From assembly GCA_951813625.1 (NCBI GenBank), contig CATOTS010000030.1, positions 55,886-119,885 of the forward strand: a stretch of DNA of 64,000 nucleotides. Direction: 5' to 3'. The stretch is from an uncultured Caldilineaceae bacterium. Its GTDB lineage: Bacteria; Chloroflexota; Anaerolineae; Caldilineales; Caldilineaceae. Each line of letters begins with the position of its first letter. Position 1 is the first letter of the stretch. Below are positions 41,357 through 50,865 of the stretch, in pieces. The notes beneath the pieces were generated by a model, which searched no databases, had not been told where the DNA came from, and saw nothing but the letters and a program-made list of their open reading frames with translations. The position numbers and the translations under genes were made by a program.

Positions 41357-41487
41357 CGATCTTCTGCCCCACGTGCGCGAGAGCAGTCCCCTCTCCAGCC
41401 CGGCAGACGGTCGCGCATCCGTCTGGAGGCGTCCCGTCCCCCCGTTTTTGACCAACTCTTGCCCCCCGCCGCAAGGAGACGCGCCAA

Positions 41488-42831
41488 ATGATCGACAGAC
41501 GATGGAGCCGCCGTCAACTCCTCCAACTCGCCGCCGCCGCCCCGGCCGCCGCGACGCTCGCCGCATGCACACTGCCCCCGCTGCCGGCCGAAGAGGCCCA
41601 GATGGCCTCCGAACCGTCGCCGCCCGACGCCGAAGGCCCGACCCTCACCCACTGGCAGCCCTTCTCGACAGGACACCGCGCCGCCGTCGAATCGCTCAAG
41701 GAACGGTTCGAAGAGGAGAACGACGGGCTGACAATCGAAATCCAACCGGTATCCTGGAGCGCATACTGGGACCATCTCACCGCCGCCGAGGCCGCCGCCG
41801 ACCCGCCCGATACCTACCGCATTCCCATGGGGTTGGCCGAATATCACATCGCCGGCGGCCACATCCTCCCCGTCAACGAGCTGCTGCTCAGCAACGCCGA
41901 GATCGAAGAGACCTATCTGCCCTGGACCGTGCAACGCGCCAAGAAGGACGACCGCTACTACGGCCTGCCCGTCGACGTCCAGACGCTGGTCGTCTTCCGC
42001 AACAACACCCTCCATGCAGAGGCCGGCCTCGACCCGGCCGCGCCCTTCTCCGACCTCGACGACCTCTTCAGCCAGGCCCAGTCCCTCGCCGTGCAGACCG
42101 ACGGCAAGATTTCACAGATCGGCTGCAATACCGGCTACGCCAGCGCCTGGCTCACCATCCTCTTCCAGCAATATCTCCAACGCGAAGAGGAGGGCGCGCC
42201 CTGGTTCGACCCGGCCTCCAATCAACTGGTCTGGGAGGACTACCCGGCCATTTTCGAGAGCTTCGACTGGTTCTGCACGCTCGCCGCCGAAACCGGCGAT
42301 GACGACTTTCTCTCCTTCCTGAGCGCCGAGGAACAGTTTGTCCTCGACAAGTCCGCCATGCAAATCGGCCACCCGGTCTACCGTCGCATCCTCGAAGACC
42401 TCGTGCCCAACGTCGAATACAGCATCGTCCCCTTCCCCCCGCGCGCGTCCGGACAGGAACCCTACACCGCCGGCTCCCACTGGCTCTGGGTCGTCAGCCA
42501 GTCGGCCGCTGCCTCCGCAGAGACGGCCTGGAGCTGGGTCATTTTCGGCGCCAATGAAGAGGCGCAGACAGTCTGGCACGAACTGGCCGGCGACCTCCCC
42601 AGCCTCAAGCAGCTGACCGCCGATACGCGTTTCCGCCCAGATGACAACGCCGCCGTCTGCATCGATTCGCTCAGCCACTCCACCCCCTGGGAGTGGGTCG
42701 GATGGGTCGAGTGGATCACCGAGTTCAGCGACGCCCGCAACAAGGTCGTCAACGAGGCCGCCGACCCGCGCGAAACATTCGCAACCATGACCGACAACCT
42801 GAACCAGGTCATCGCCCAATACACTGCGTAA
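41488..42831 (+). CDS. Extracellular solute-binding lipoprotein of a sugar ABC transporter (family 1)
   Basis: 447 residues. AAGGAG stands 12 bases before the ATG. The leader combines a twin-arginine-like SRRQLLQL with a lipobox LAAC (Cys ~27), so the protein should be exported, perhaps folded, and anchored as a lipoprotein. The body is that of family-1 binding proteins: LTHWQPFSTGHRAAVESLKERFEEENDGL, then LPVDVQTLVVFRNNTLHAEAGLDP and the hinge/C-lobe IGHPVYRRILEDLVPNVEYSIVPFP and GSHWLWVVSQSA. It probably delivers a sugar or oligosaccharide to permeases encoded elsewhere: no permease or ATPase gene is adjacent, and the only permease in the window is a fragment at 8616-9050. Confidence 0.9.
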   Translation: MIDRRWSRRQLLQLAAAAPAAATLAACTLPPLPAEEAQMASEPSPPDAEGPTLTHWQPFSTGHRAAVESLKERFEEENDGLTIEIQPVSWSAYWDHLTAAEAAADPPDTYRIPMGLAEYHIAGGHILPVNELLLSNAEIEETYLPWTVQRAKKDDRYYGLPVDVQTLVVFRNNTLHAEAGLDPAAPFSDLDDLFSQAQSLAVQTDGKISQIGCNTGYASAWLTILFQQYLQREEEGAPWFDPASNQLVWEDYPAIFESFDWFCTLAAETGDDDFLSFLSAEEQFVLDKSAMQIGHPVYRRILEDLVPNVEYSIVPFPPRASGQEPYTAGSHWLWVVSQSAAASAETAWSWVIFGANEEAQTVWHELAGDLPSLKQLTADTRFRPDDNAAVCIDSLSHSTPWEWVGWVEWITEFSDARNKVVNEAADPRETFATMTDNLNQVIAQYTA

Positions 42832-42859
42832 CCACGCGTTGCAACAGATGCCTACGCCC

Positions 42860-42993
42860 GGCCAGCCCCCCGTGCGCGCAAGCGTCAACCTGGGGGAAAA
42901 ACAAAATTCAAATACTCGTTCGGGACCCTGTGGAACGGGGGGCGGCCAGGATTTGTGAGCACAAGGAGAAGAAACGAAGGGAGACAAGGACAG
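42860..42993 (+). repeat. 134-bp dispersed repeat, copy 2
   Basis: Partner of 39078-39213. Together the two copies bracket the solute-binding gene in the same orientation. It ends in a ribosome-binding sequence ACAAGGAGAAGAAACG that leads into the small pseudogene below. Confidence 0.75.
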
Positions 42994-43155
42994 CAACGAG
43001 GAAAACAACCGTTCCGACGAGGAGCGGGACCACCACGCCAACCAGAACAACCCGAACAACGAGGCCTATCAGACGGCGCAGAACAGACGGCGCAGAATTA
43101 GCGGACCAGCCAGTTGAATCCCAACAACCCCGCCTATGAAAGCTCCCGTTGGGTT
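42974..43155 (+). pseudogene. Relic of a small hydrophilic protein with NPNN motifs
   Basis: From an ACG at 42974, where ATG would be expected after AAGGAGAAGAA, a 47-codon frame reads KGDKDSNEENNRSDEERD and HANQNNPNNEAYQTAQN, then stops at 43117. An adjoining frame continues DQLNPNNPAYESSRW. Two NPNN-x-AY units in a row suggest a tandem-duplicated small gene of the kind often seen as short orphan proteins in bacteria. The lost start codon and frameshift say it is dead. The remainder up to 43333 has no gene. The family is unknown to me. Confidence 0.4.
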
Positions 43156-43333
43156 AAGCCAACTTCGACCACTTCACCAGAGTCGGCTGCCCCGCGAAAC
43201 CGCTGTGCGTACCGGCCGCGACTGATACATCATCGTTCACAGCGCGCTGGTCCGTGTGGACACGCAGTTGACCGATCACGACCAGGTGAAGAGGAAAAAG
43301 GCACTGGGACTGTGCACGCTCCGAACCATCACG

Positions 43334-44447
43334 TCAGGCGCACAGGTCCCCAATCAGCCGCGTATACACCTCCACCGCCTCACGCAACTGCGCCACCGCA
43401 ATCCACTCGCCCACCGTATGCGCCTGGGCGATGCTTCCCGGGCCGAGCACAAGCGCCTGCATGTACTCCTGGTAGCACTCCGCCTCCGTGCCGTAGGGCA
43501 CGGTGATCGCCCGCGGCGCGCCCGTCGCCCGGCAGGCCGCCTGCGCCAGCGGGCTGTCGGCGCTGGCGAAAAAGGGGCCGACGCTCCTGTGCTGTACCTC
43601 CAGGCCGTGCGCTTCGGCGCGGTCCAGCACCATCTGCACCGCCTCCTCGAAGCAGGCCTCCGGCATCGCCCGGATGCTCAGGCGCGCCACCGTGCGCGCC
43701 GCCGTCACATTCGTCGCCGTGTCGCCGTCGCTGATCACCATGTTGAAACCGTTCGTCGGCGGGTCGAAAAGCGGGTTCTGGAAACGTTCTTCGCTCTTGA
43801 AAATGGGCGCCAGCTCAGCCATCTCCGCCAGGAACGGCGCGATGCGGAAGTTGGCCGACGCGCCCCTGTCGGTACTGGAGTGCGCCGCGACGCCGTGCGC
43901 CGTCACCGTGATGCCCGCGCCGCCCTTGTGCGCGTAGACCGGCTGCAACTCCGACGGCTCGCACACGATGCAGTGCTGCGGCCAGGACTCCGTCAACGTC
44001 TGTGCGCGTTCCACAATGTCGTGCGCGCCCACGTGCCCCCCGCTCCTCGTCCGCCGTGACCCCGATCACCAGCGGACGTTTCAGATCGCCCGCATCGAAC
44101 CGGCACGCCGCCGCAATCGACGCCGCCAGCGGCCCCTTCATATCGGCCGCGCCCCGGCCCACCAGCCGCCCGTCCGCCACCTCCGGCGCGAACGGCTCCC
44201 AGCCCGCATCCCCCGGCACCGTGTCCGAATGGCTGAACAGCCCCAGCCCGCCCGTCCCCGCACCCTTCTTCGCCACCAGGCTCACCTTCTCCACATCGAA
44301 CTCGTCGATGTACGCGCACTCCTCCACCGCGAAGCCGCCCGCCTCCAGCACGCCGCGCAGATAATCCGAAATCGCCCGGTTGCTCGTCGGCGTCTCCGAC
44401 GGCATCGCGATCAGCTCGCTCGCAAGCTCGACTACGTCGATATCCAT
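43334..44447 (-). pseudogene. M20-family metallopeptidase (ArgE/DapE-like) with a frameshift
   Basis: The first frame (44447 down to ~44041) has LGLFSHSDTVPG (first zinc ligand), GRLVGRGAADMKG and VIGVTADEERG (catalytic EE). The second (to 43334) has AHDIVERAQ, the dimerisation-domain HKGGAGITVTAHGVAAHSS and the last zinc region PYGTEAECYQEY with LGPGSIAQAHTVGEWI. The join falls on a run of six C (44036-44041) that is one base too long. Intact, it would be a ~370-residue amidohydrolase removing acyl groups from amino acids. The ATG at 44447 has GAGG before it. It is either a homopolymer sequencing error or genuine decay; the neighbours are broken too. Confidence 0.85.
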
Positions 44448-44511
44448 GGCTGTCCTCTTTCACGTCCACTCATCCAGCGCCGCGCCCTTTTGCTTTCCCA
44501 GACGGCGTCAT

Positions 44512-44806
44512 TCATACGAACAACGCCTCCCTTTCGATTCTCCGCACAAAGGGAGTGTCTATCTTCTTGCTGAGCCGCCGAATATCCACCTCGCGCCCCA
44601 CGACCTGCTCCACTTAGATGTACAGCCCGGTCAGGGCTTCGACATTCGGCTCTTTAGGTTCCACAACCAGATCAATGTCGCTCTTCTCGGTCCGCCTGCC
44701 GTGCGCATACGACCCCATAAAGCCCGATCCGCCGCACGCCGAAGCGACGCTCGAGTTCAGGCTTCCTATGATCTGGAATAGAGACAATCTCTTCCGCTGA
44801 TCTCAT
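44512..44806 (-). pseudogene. Broken MNT-type nucleotidyltransferase
   Basis: Reading from an ATG at 44806: MRSAEEIVSIPDHRKPEL, ERRFGVRRIGLYG, then after a frameshift SYAHGRRTEKSDIDLVVE (the GSx10DxD site) and EPNVEALTGLYI, an in-frame TAA, then VEQVVGREVDIRRLSKKID and REALFV with a stop at 44512. The pattern matches small antitoxin-type nucleotidyltransferases of ~98 residues. One frameshift and one stop make it dead. No HEPN partner is visible. Confidence 0.75.
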
Positions 44807-44895
44807 CGTCGCATCTCAGGCCTACCCGTACAGCGGCACAGTCATCGCCGGTTAGGTTTTTCCCTTACCCTACTCTCTGTCCCCTGTCCCCTATC

Positions 44896-45982
44896 TCAGC
44901 TTTCCCGCCCGCTGATCGACCACACCGTCTCCACAACGCCCTTGCGCACCCCGTACAGCGCATCGTGCAGGAAGACCGTCGCGTCGCCGTAACCGACGAT
45001 GAAATCCAGCACGTCGCCCACCTCTACACTCTCGTTCGGCGCCGACAGCGTGATCACCCCATGCTCCGCCGAGGGCGAGATGTTGTCCCACGTTTTCCAG
45101 CGCCACCGGCAGCGGCTGCCGCTCCGCGCCCGGCAGCGTCTTGAACCCCGCGTCGGTGACGATCCGGTCCGGCGCCGGGCGGCTCGTTACCACCACCTGC
45201 CCGAACAGCGCCGGGTCCGTCGGCACGCCCCACATCTGGTAGGTGGCGTCGCCGAAGATCGCGCCGCCCGCCTGGATCTCGGTCACCTGCGGCTGTTGCA
45301 TCGTCACGTTCATCGTGCCGCTGCCGCCGCAGCTTACGATCTCCACCGGCAGCCCCGACGTGCGGCAGGCCTCCACCGAATCGGCCAGCTGCCCAATCGA
45401 ATGCTTGATCGCCTCCGCCCGCTCATCCGCATCTGCCACCGACAGCGTATGCCCCTCCCACGCCATCAGCCCCGCCAGCCGCAGCCCGTCCTGCTCGTGG
45501 ACCTTCCCCGCCAGCGCCACAGCCGCCGTGCCCGGCGTAACGCCGGCGCGGTTCATCCCCCACATTCAGCTCGACCAGCACCGGAATCTCGACGCCGATG
45601 TCCAGCGCGGCCGCGCTCAGATCGTCCAGCGTCGCCGTATTGTCGACCGCGATCTTCACATCCGCGTGCCGCTGCAGCGCAGCTCAGCCGCGCGTACTTC
45701 TGCGGCCCCACCACCTGGTTGGCGATGAGAATGTCGGTCACGCCCCGCCGCCGCCATCACCTCCGCCTCGCCCACCTTGGCGCACGTCACCCCGATCGCG
45801 CCGGCATCGATCATCTTATGCGCGATCGCCGGTATCTTGATCCCCTTCGTATGCGGCCGCCAGTTCACCCCCGCCGCCCGGAAATTCCCCATCAGCAACG
45901 CGATGTTCGCATCCAGTATATCCAGGTCCACCCACAACGTCGGCGTATCCAGCAACTCCTTCGCCCGTCCGATCTCAGTCAT
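44896..45982 (-). pseudogene. D-threonine aldolase / alanine-racemase-fold PLP enzyme with four frameshifts
   Basis: Pieces in consecutive frames give one protein of ~360 residues: LLDTPTLWVDLDILDANI, RPHTKGIKIPAIAHKMIDAG (PLP lysine region), VTDILIANQVVGPQKYARL, ADVKIAVDNTATLDDLS, IPVLVELNVG-MNRAGVTPG, GLMAWEGHTLS, VEIVSCGGSGTMNV, then SAEHGVITLSAPNES with the metal-binding His and FIVGYGDATVFLHDALYGV. This is the DSD1/D-threonine aldolase family, which cleaves or dehydrates D-3-hydroxy amino acids with PLP and a metal. Breaks lie near 45743, 45685, 45560 and 45105; each looks like one extra base. Same strand as its neighbours, probably once an operon with the dehydrogenase. Confidence 0.85.
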
Positions 45983-46029
45983 GAAAATGCCTCACATTTC
46001 TATGATTCCGCGTTTGTTGTTTCTGGTTC

Positions 46030-46146
46030 TCCCTGGCCAGTGCAGTCCCACTAACCACCGGCCACCGGCACCTGGCACCTGCCCACCGGCAACTGCCCAC
46101 CGCCACCTGGCCACCGCCACCTGGCCACCGGCATCTGGCAACTGAC
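46030..46146. repeat. Imperfect tandem repeat of a ~14-16-bp unit
   Basis: About eight units of the CCACCGGCACCTGG type fill the gap between the aldolase-like and dehydrogenase genes. Related short stretches occur at ~47117-47145 and ~57465-57490, also between genes. Non-coding. Confidence 0.7.
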
Positions 46147-46149
46147 CTC

Positions 46150-46946
46150 CTACCACGCCGTCCAGCCGCCGTCCACCAAAATGTTCTGCCCGGTGATGTA
46201 GCTGCTGCCCTCGCTCGCCAGCAGGACCACGATTCCCTTCAGCTCGGCCGGATCGCCCATCCGCTTCATCGGCACCCGCTCCTCCAGCCGCTCTACAAAC
46301 GCCGGCTCCGCCTCCCGCACCCGCGCCGACGGAAACGGCCCCGGGCTGATCGCATTCACCCGCACCCCGTCCTGCGCCCAGTACGCCGCCAGATGACGCG
46401 TCAGGTGGATCAGCCCGCCCTTCAGCCCGTGATAGTTCGGCGGGCTGTTCATATCGAAACCGGTATACGCCTCCGGTAGCTCGCAACCACTCCGTACATG
46501 CTCGCGATGTTGATGATCGAACCGCCCGCGCCGCGCCCGCGCAGATGGCGCACCACCTCCCGCGCCAGCAGAAAATAGCCGGTCACGCCCGTGTGATAGG
46601 CCTGGTTGAAGTCCTCCGCGCTCGCCGTGTCGATGCTCGGCGCGCTGCCGCCGTACGCGTTGTTCACCAGCACGTCCACCTGCCCCAGCCGCGCAACCAC
46701 CGCCTCCACAAACGCCGGGATCGCCTCGCTCTCGTCCTGCGCCAACCCGAAACCGGCATGGCCGCCGCCGGGCAACGTCGCGGCAAAGGCTTCAGCCCGC
46801 TCCTCATCGCGGCTCGTCACCGCCACCGTCGCGCCCGCCTCCGCCAGCCCGCGGCTCATCGCCGCGCCCAGCCAGCCGGCCGCGCCCGTTACAATCGCCA
46901 CCTTCCCGCTCAGGTCCAGCAGCTCGGAAACCGTCTGTTCAGCCAT
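46150..46946 (-). pseudogene. Short-chain dehydrogenase/reductase with a frameshift
   Basis: The first frame from the ATG at 46946 (GGGGAG before it) has the NAD(P) site TGAAGWLGAAMSRGLAEAG, VLVNNAYGG and the catalytic serine in IINIASMYGVV. The second frame (to 46150) has the YxxxK active site NYHGLKGGLIHLTRHLA, NAISPGPFP and the C-terminal ITGQNILVDGGW. They join near 46470, where one C appears to be missing from TACCGGAG. Together ~264 residues, a normal classical SDR of the gluconate-5-dehydrogenase type. One base separates it from being intact. Confidence 0.88.
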
Positions 46947-47161
46947 TCATCTCCCCTGTCCGTAACTGGTTACCGCCGCGAATCCACCCGGCGGCTTTCA
47001 GCCATGCGAAAGACTCGCATTGTGATGACAATGACATCCGCAACCCTGACCAAAATAACGCACATCGCCGATTTTTTCCACTCAGCGAAAGGCGGTAAAC
47101 TAACTTGGTTTACAGGTTGTACCAGCCACCGGCCACCGGCCGCTACCCGGAGGATTTCTCG

Positions 47162-49207
47162 ATGTTGTTGCACGCGCTGCCGCTTCGCCTTATGCAGACA
47201 GTTGCCGACACGCCGGCGATCACTTTCACCCTCGTGATCGCCCTTCTCGGCCTCATCTACCTCCTCGTGCAGACGCGCCGCGTCCTCGCCATGGACAACG
47301 GCAACCAGGTCATGCAGGAGATCGCCGCCGCCATCCAGGAAGGCGCAGCCGCATTTCTCAGGCGCGAGTACACTTTCCTCGGCGGATTTGTCGTCGTCAT
47401 CGCCGTCATCGTCGCCGTCTTTCTCGCCTGGCAGACCGCGCTCAGCTTTGTCCTTGGCGCCATCGCCTCCGGCGCGGCCGGCTACCTCGGCATGTTCATC
47501 GCCGTGCGCGCCAACGTCCGCACAACCGCCGCCGCCAGCAAAAGCCTCGATGAAGGTCTGCGCGTCGCCTTCAGCAGCGGCTCGATCATGGGCATGGCCG
47601 TCGTCAGCTTCAGCCTGCTCGGCATGACCGTCCTCTATTTCCTTTTCGACGGCGACATGCGCTACATCACCGGCTTCGGCTTCGGCGCCAGTTCGATCGC
47701 CCTCTTCGCCCGTGTCGGCGGCGGCATTTACACCAAGGCCGCCGACGTCGGCGCCGACCTCGTCGGCAAGGTCGAGCAGGGCATCCCCGAAGACGACCCG
47801 CGCAACCCCGCGGTCATCGCCGACAACGTGGGCGACAACGTCGGCGACGTCGCCGGCATGGGCGCCGACCTCTTCGAGAGCTACAGCGGCTCGATCATCG
47901 CCGCGGCCACGCTCGGCGCGGTCGTCGCCAACGGCGCCGGCATCATCCTGCCCTTCCTCGTCGCCGGCGTCGGCGTCATCGCCGCCCTGATCGGCACCTT
48001 CCTCGTGCGCGCCCAGGAGGGCGCCACCCAGGAAGACCTGCTCGGCGTGCTGCGCCGCGCCATCTACAGCGCCTCCGTGCTCGTCCTTGTCCTCACCGCC
48101 GGCGTGGTCCTCTATACCGGCGTCAGCTGGAGCCTTTTCGCCGTCGTCCTCGTCGGCCTCGTCGCCGGCAACGGCATCGGCTGGTTCACCGAGTATTTCA
48201 CCAGCTACACCGAAAAGCCGACCCAGGGCATCGCCCAGAAGGCCGAGACCGGCTCCGCCACCCTCATCATCGAAGGGCTGGCCGTCGGCATGAACAGCAC
48301 GCTTCCGCCCGTCGTCATCGTCGCCGTCGCCATCATGCTCGCGCTCTGGCTTGGCGGCGACAACGGCCTCTTCGCCGTCGCCCTCGCCGGCGTCGGCATG
48401 CTCAGCACGCTCGGCATCACCCTCGCCACCGATGCCTACGGCCCCGTCGCCGACAACGCCGGCGGCATCGCCGAAATGAGCGACCTGCCCGACGAAGTGC
48501 GCGACCGCACCGACGCGCTCGACAGCCTCGGCAACACCACCGCCGCCACCGGCAAAGGCTTCGCCATCGGCTCGGCCGTCCTCACCGCGCTCGCGCTCAT
48601 GGCCGCCTACGTCCAGGCCGCCAACATCGAATCGCTCGACCTCCTCAGCTCCTCGATGATCCCCGGCATGCTGATCGGCGCCATGCTGCCCTACCTCTTC
48701 GCCTCGCTGACGATGACGGCGGTCGGCAAGGCGGCCTATGAAATTGTGCTCGAGGTGCGGCGCCAGTTCGCCGAGATCCCCGGCATCATGGAGCGCACGA
48801 CCAAGCCCGACTACAAGGCCTGCGTCGACATCAGCACCCGGAGCGCGCTGCGCGAGATGATCATCCCCGGCGCGCTCGCGGTCGTCGTGCCGCTGCTCAT
48901 CGGCTTCATTCTCGGCGCGCAGGCCCTCGCCGGCATGCTGATCGGCGCCATCGTCTCCGGCTTCATGCTCGCCGTAATGATGGCCAACTCCGGCGGCGCC
49001 TGGGACAACGCCAAAAAGTGGATCGAGACCGGCGTCATGGGCGGCAAAGGCTCCGACGCGCACAAAGCCGCGGTCGTCGGCGACACCGTCGGCGACCCCT
49101 TCAAGGACACCAGCGGCCCCTCCCTCAACATCCTGATCAAGCTGATGAGTATCGTCAGCCTCGTCTTTGCCAGCGAGTTCGGCGCCGGGCTGATAAACAT
49201 TTTCTGA
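47162..49207 (+). CDS. hppA: Membrane-bound ion-pumping pyrophosphatase
   Basis: 681 residues, ~16 membrane helices. It hydrolyses pyrophosphate and pumps H+ or Na+ out of the cytoplasm. The catalytic signatures are clear: [14 protein letters not shown] and [20 protein letters not shown], then [17 protein letters not shown] and the C-terminal [37 protein letters not shown] has alanine and glycine at the two positions where K+-independent enzymes carry lysine and threonine, so the pump should be of the K+-dependent subfamily; whether it moves H+ or Na+ cannot be told by eye. GGAGG lies 8 bases before the ATG at 47162, which I prefer over an upstream TTG at 47105. The gene ends in a strong hairpin. 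Confidence 0.95.
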   Translation: MLLHALPLRLMQTVADTPAITFTLVIALLGLIYLLVQTRRVLAMDNGNQVMQEIAAAIQEGAAAFLRREYTFLGGFVVVIAVIVAVFLAWQTALSFVLGAIASGAAGYLGMFIAVRANVRTTAAASKSLDEGLRVAFSSGSIMGMAVVSFSLLGMTVLYFLFDGDMRYITGFGFGASSIALFARVGGGIYTKAADVGADLVGKVEQGIPEDDPRNPAVIADNVGDNVGDVAGMGADLFESYSGSIIAAATLGAVVANGAGIILPFLVAGVGVIAALIGTFLVRAQEGATQEDLLGVLRRAIYSASVLVLVLTAGVVLYTGVSWSLFAVVLVGLVAGNGIGWFTEYFTSYTEKPTQGIAQKAETGSATLIIEGLAVGMNSTLPPVVIVAVAIMLALWLGGDNGLFAVALAGVGMLSTLGITLATDAYGPVADNAGGIAEMSDLPDEVRDRTDALDSLGNTTAATGKGFAIGSAVLTALALMAAYVQAANIESLDLLSSSMIPGMLIGAMLPYLFASLTMTAVGKAAYEIVLEVRRQFAEIPGIMERTTKPDYKACVDISTRSALREMIIPGALAVVVPLLIGFILGAQALAGMLIGAIVSGFMLAVMMANSGGAWDNAKKWIETGVMGGKGSDAHKAAVVGDTVGDPFKDTSGPSLNILIKLMSIVSLVFASEFGAGLINIF

Positions 49208-49216
49208 GACAAAACA

Positions 49217-49249
49217 GAATGCCGGCGGCCTTCCTGGCCGCCGGCATTC
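49217..49249. terminator. Strong bidirectional hairpin after hppA
   Basis: GAATGCCGGCGGCC (49217-49230) pairs perfectly with 49236-49249 over a 5-base loop, between convergent genes. On the minus strand it is followed by TGTTTTGT. Likely ends both hppA and the Cas4-like gene. Confidence 0.8.
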
Positions 49250-49275
49250 AAACCCCTTGCAACCCGTTTGCCCCG

Positions 49276-49530
49276 CTACAGCAGGAACTGGACCACCAGC
49301 GCCACACCCAGCAAAATCAGCCCGCCCGCCAGCAGGGCAATCCCGCCCTTCTGCAGCCACAGCGCCCGCGCCGTGACCCTCCCATGCGCCGCGTGCTCCT
49401 GCTCGCCCCAGTCCAGCTGCTGCGGGCGTTCATGCGCCGCCTTCTGCACCCGCGCCAGCCACCACGCCCGCTGGCAAAAGCTCCAGGCGGCGATATCGCT
49501 GGCACGGACGTAGGAACGGTCTTTGGGCAT
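49276..49530 (-). CDS. Mini membrane protein with a Cas4-like N-terminus
   Basis: 84 residues from the ATG at 49530. The first part, YVRASDIAAWSFCQRAWWL, matches the start of Cas4/Dna2-type nucleases (RASDL...CPRxWWL with one cluster cysteine). Then comes a conserved-looking GEQEHAAHGR and a single C-terminal membrane helix (GGIALLAGGLILLGVALVVQFLL). It lacks the DEK nuclease core and the other three cysteines, so it cannot be an active Cas4. Short proteins of this plan occur in Chloroflexota; their role is unknown. A longer frame to 49596 exists. It is followed by the hppA terminator. Confidence 0.6.
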   Translation of the reverse strand: MPKDRSYVRASDIAAWSFCQRAWWLARVQKAAHERPQQLDWGEQEHAAHGRVTARALWLQKGGIALLAGGLILLGVALVVQFLL

Positions 49531-49615
49531 CGTTCTGTCTACACATTTCTCGATCTTTACCAACTCCACCATACGCACAACGATGCCGTTACGCAAAACA
49601 GATAAACCGGAAAAC

Positions 49616-50851
49616 CTAGCCCAGGCTCTCGCTGACCATCCTTAACGCTGCTATCGTGCGCTCTTGCCAGCCTGAATCGATCCTTCGAATCGTGTTGGTG
49701 GTAATTCTGAACAGACAGATTGCTTCGCGCAGGTTGAGTTCCTCTCCTGTCCATTGGAATCGACCGAGCGCCGCCGCTCGGAGCCGTTCGTAGTACTCGC
49801 CGCTGACGTCGCTCTTGCGCCTGCGACCGAGGCGAGATGCCCATTTCAGGTGCGCCAGAAAGTTTCCTACATCCAACATCGGGTCACCTGGGCCGGCCTC
49901 CTCGAAATCGACAATCGCCACCCGCCCGTCAGCCAGGACCAGCATCTGGTCATCATAGAGATCGTTGTGCGCAATCGTTGAGGGCCGCCACGAACGAGCG
50001 AAGGGATCCAGCGCACGCGTGGTTGTGTCGAGCACACGACGTGCGTCGTCGTACTCCTGCAGCGCATGCCGAAAGGTTCGTTTTGCTCTGCGATACGCTC
50101 CTGCCAAGTCGAAGGCGCGCTCATCAGACAAATATGGGGCGGTCCATAGACTTTCCAGACCGTCGAGTACTGTGTTGGGATCAGGCGGTTTGCCCTTGCG
50201 CATTCGCTGTCGAACGTTCTTTCCGGGAATCTCGGACAGCCAGACGACACCTCCCTCGTTCCAGCAGCCGGCGACTCTTGGAACAACGAACCCTGAGTGC
50301 CCCATCAGTTCCCCGCCGGCAACCAGGTTCGCAATGGCTGAAGGACGCATCACCCGCACATACAACCGGATCTTGCCTGTCCGGTGACGCAATACCGCGC
50401 GGCTGCCCGGCCTATACCGTACCATGTTTACACGCAGATTGCGTCGGGGAAACGCAAATACATGCTTGTTGAGTAGTCTCAGAGCAGAGTCGGGGTGAGC
50501 CGCCTCTGCCAGCCCGGGCAAAGCGTGGTCTTCCGGGTAGCGCGAAAATGAGATAGACCTGTCGGCATAGAGTCTGAAGGTGAAAATTTCCGAAGGAATG
50601 TACTCTTCGGGGTCCCACTCCGCGATGTAACTGACTATCGCATTTCTGCCGGGATTATGGCTGAACTGGCGTACGCGTATCTGGGTAGGAGCTATCTCCC
50701 AGGTCGGGAGGTGACGCTGAGACGCCTGCCAAACCCAGTCCCCGTCGAAGAGTTTGGGCAACGCCGGCAAACTTGCGTCCACCGGAAAGCCGACCTGGGG
50801 GTAGAGCGGAACCGAGGCTGGTTGAGAAAACATTGTATGGTCAGTCGCCAT
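49616..50851 (-). CDS. Aminoglycoside-phosphotransferase-like small-molecule kinase
   Basis: 411 residues. The C-terminal half has the APH/choline-kinase active site: IAHNDLYDDQMLVL (catalytic Asp and Mg2+ ligand) and VAIVDFEEAGPGDPMLDVGNFLAHL. The N-terminal lobe is long (~200 residues) and divergent. The substrate cannot be inferred; the family phosphorylates sugars, choline, aminoglycosides and maltose-like compounds. It lies 14 bp after the stop of the LysM repeat protein on the same strand, so it is probably co-transcribed. Confidence 0.85.
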   Translation of the reverse strand: MATDHTMFSQPASVPLYPQVGFPVDASLPALPKLFDGDWVWQASQRHLPTWEIAPTQIRVRQFSHNPGRNAIVSYIAEWDPEEYIPSEIFTFRLYADRSISFSRYPEDHALPGLAEAAHPDSALRLLNKHVFAFPRRNLRVNMVRYRPGSRAVLRHRTGKIRLYVRVMRPSAIANLVAGGELMGHSGFVVPRVAGCWNEGGVVWLSEIPGKNVRQRMRKGKPPDPNTVLDGLESLWTAPYLSDERAFDLAGAYRRAKRTFRHALQEYDDARRVLDTTTRALDPFARSWRPSTIAHNDLYDDQMLVLADGRVAIVDFEEAGPGDPMLDVGNFLAHLKWASRLGRRRKSDVSGEYYERLRAAALGRFQWTGEELNLREAICLFRITTNTIRRIDSGWQERTIAALRMVSESLG

Positions 50852-50865
50852 TATCGATGCTGTCG

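Noticed and set aside
46970..49360. A 796-codon open frame on the minus strand opposite hppA
   Set aside because: It is antisense to a gene with all pyrophosphatase signatures. The translation is low-complexity (rich in D, G, A, E), the usual shadow of a GC-rich membrane protein gene.
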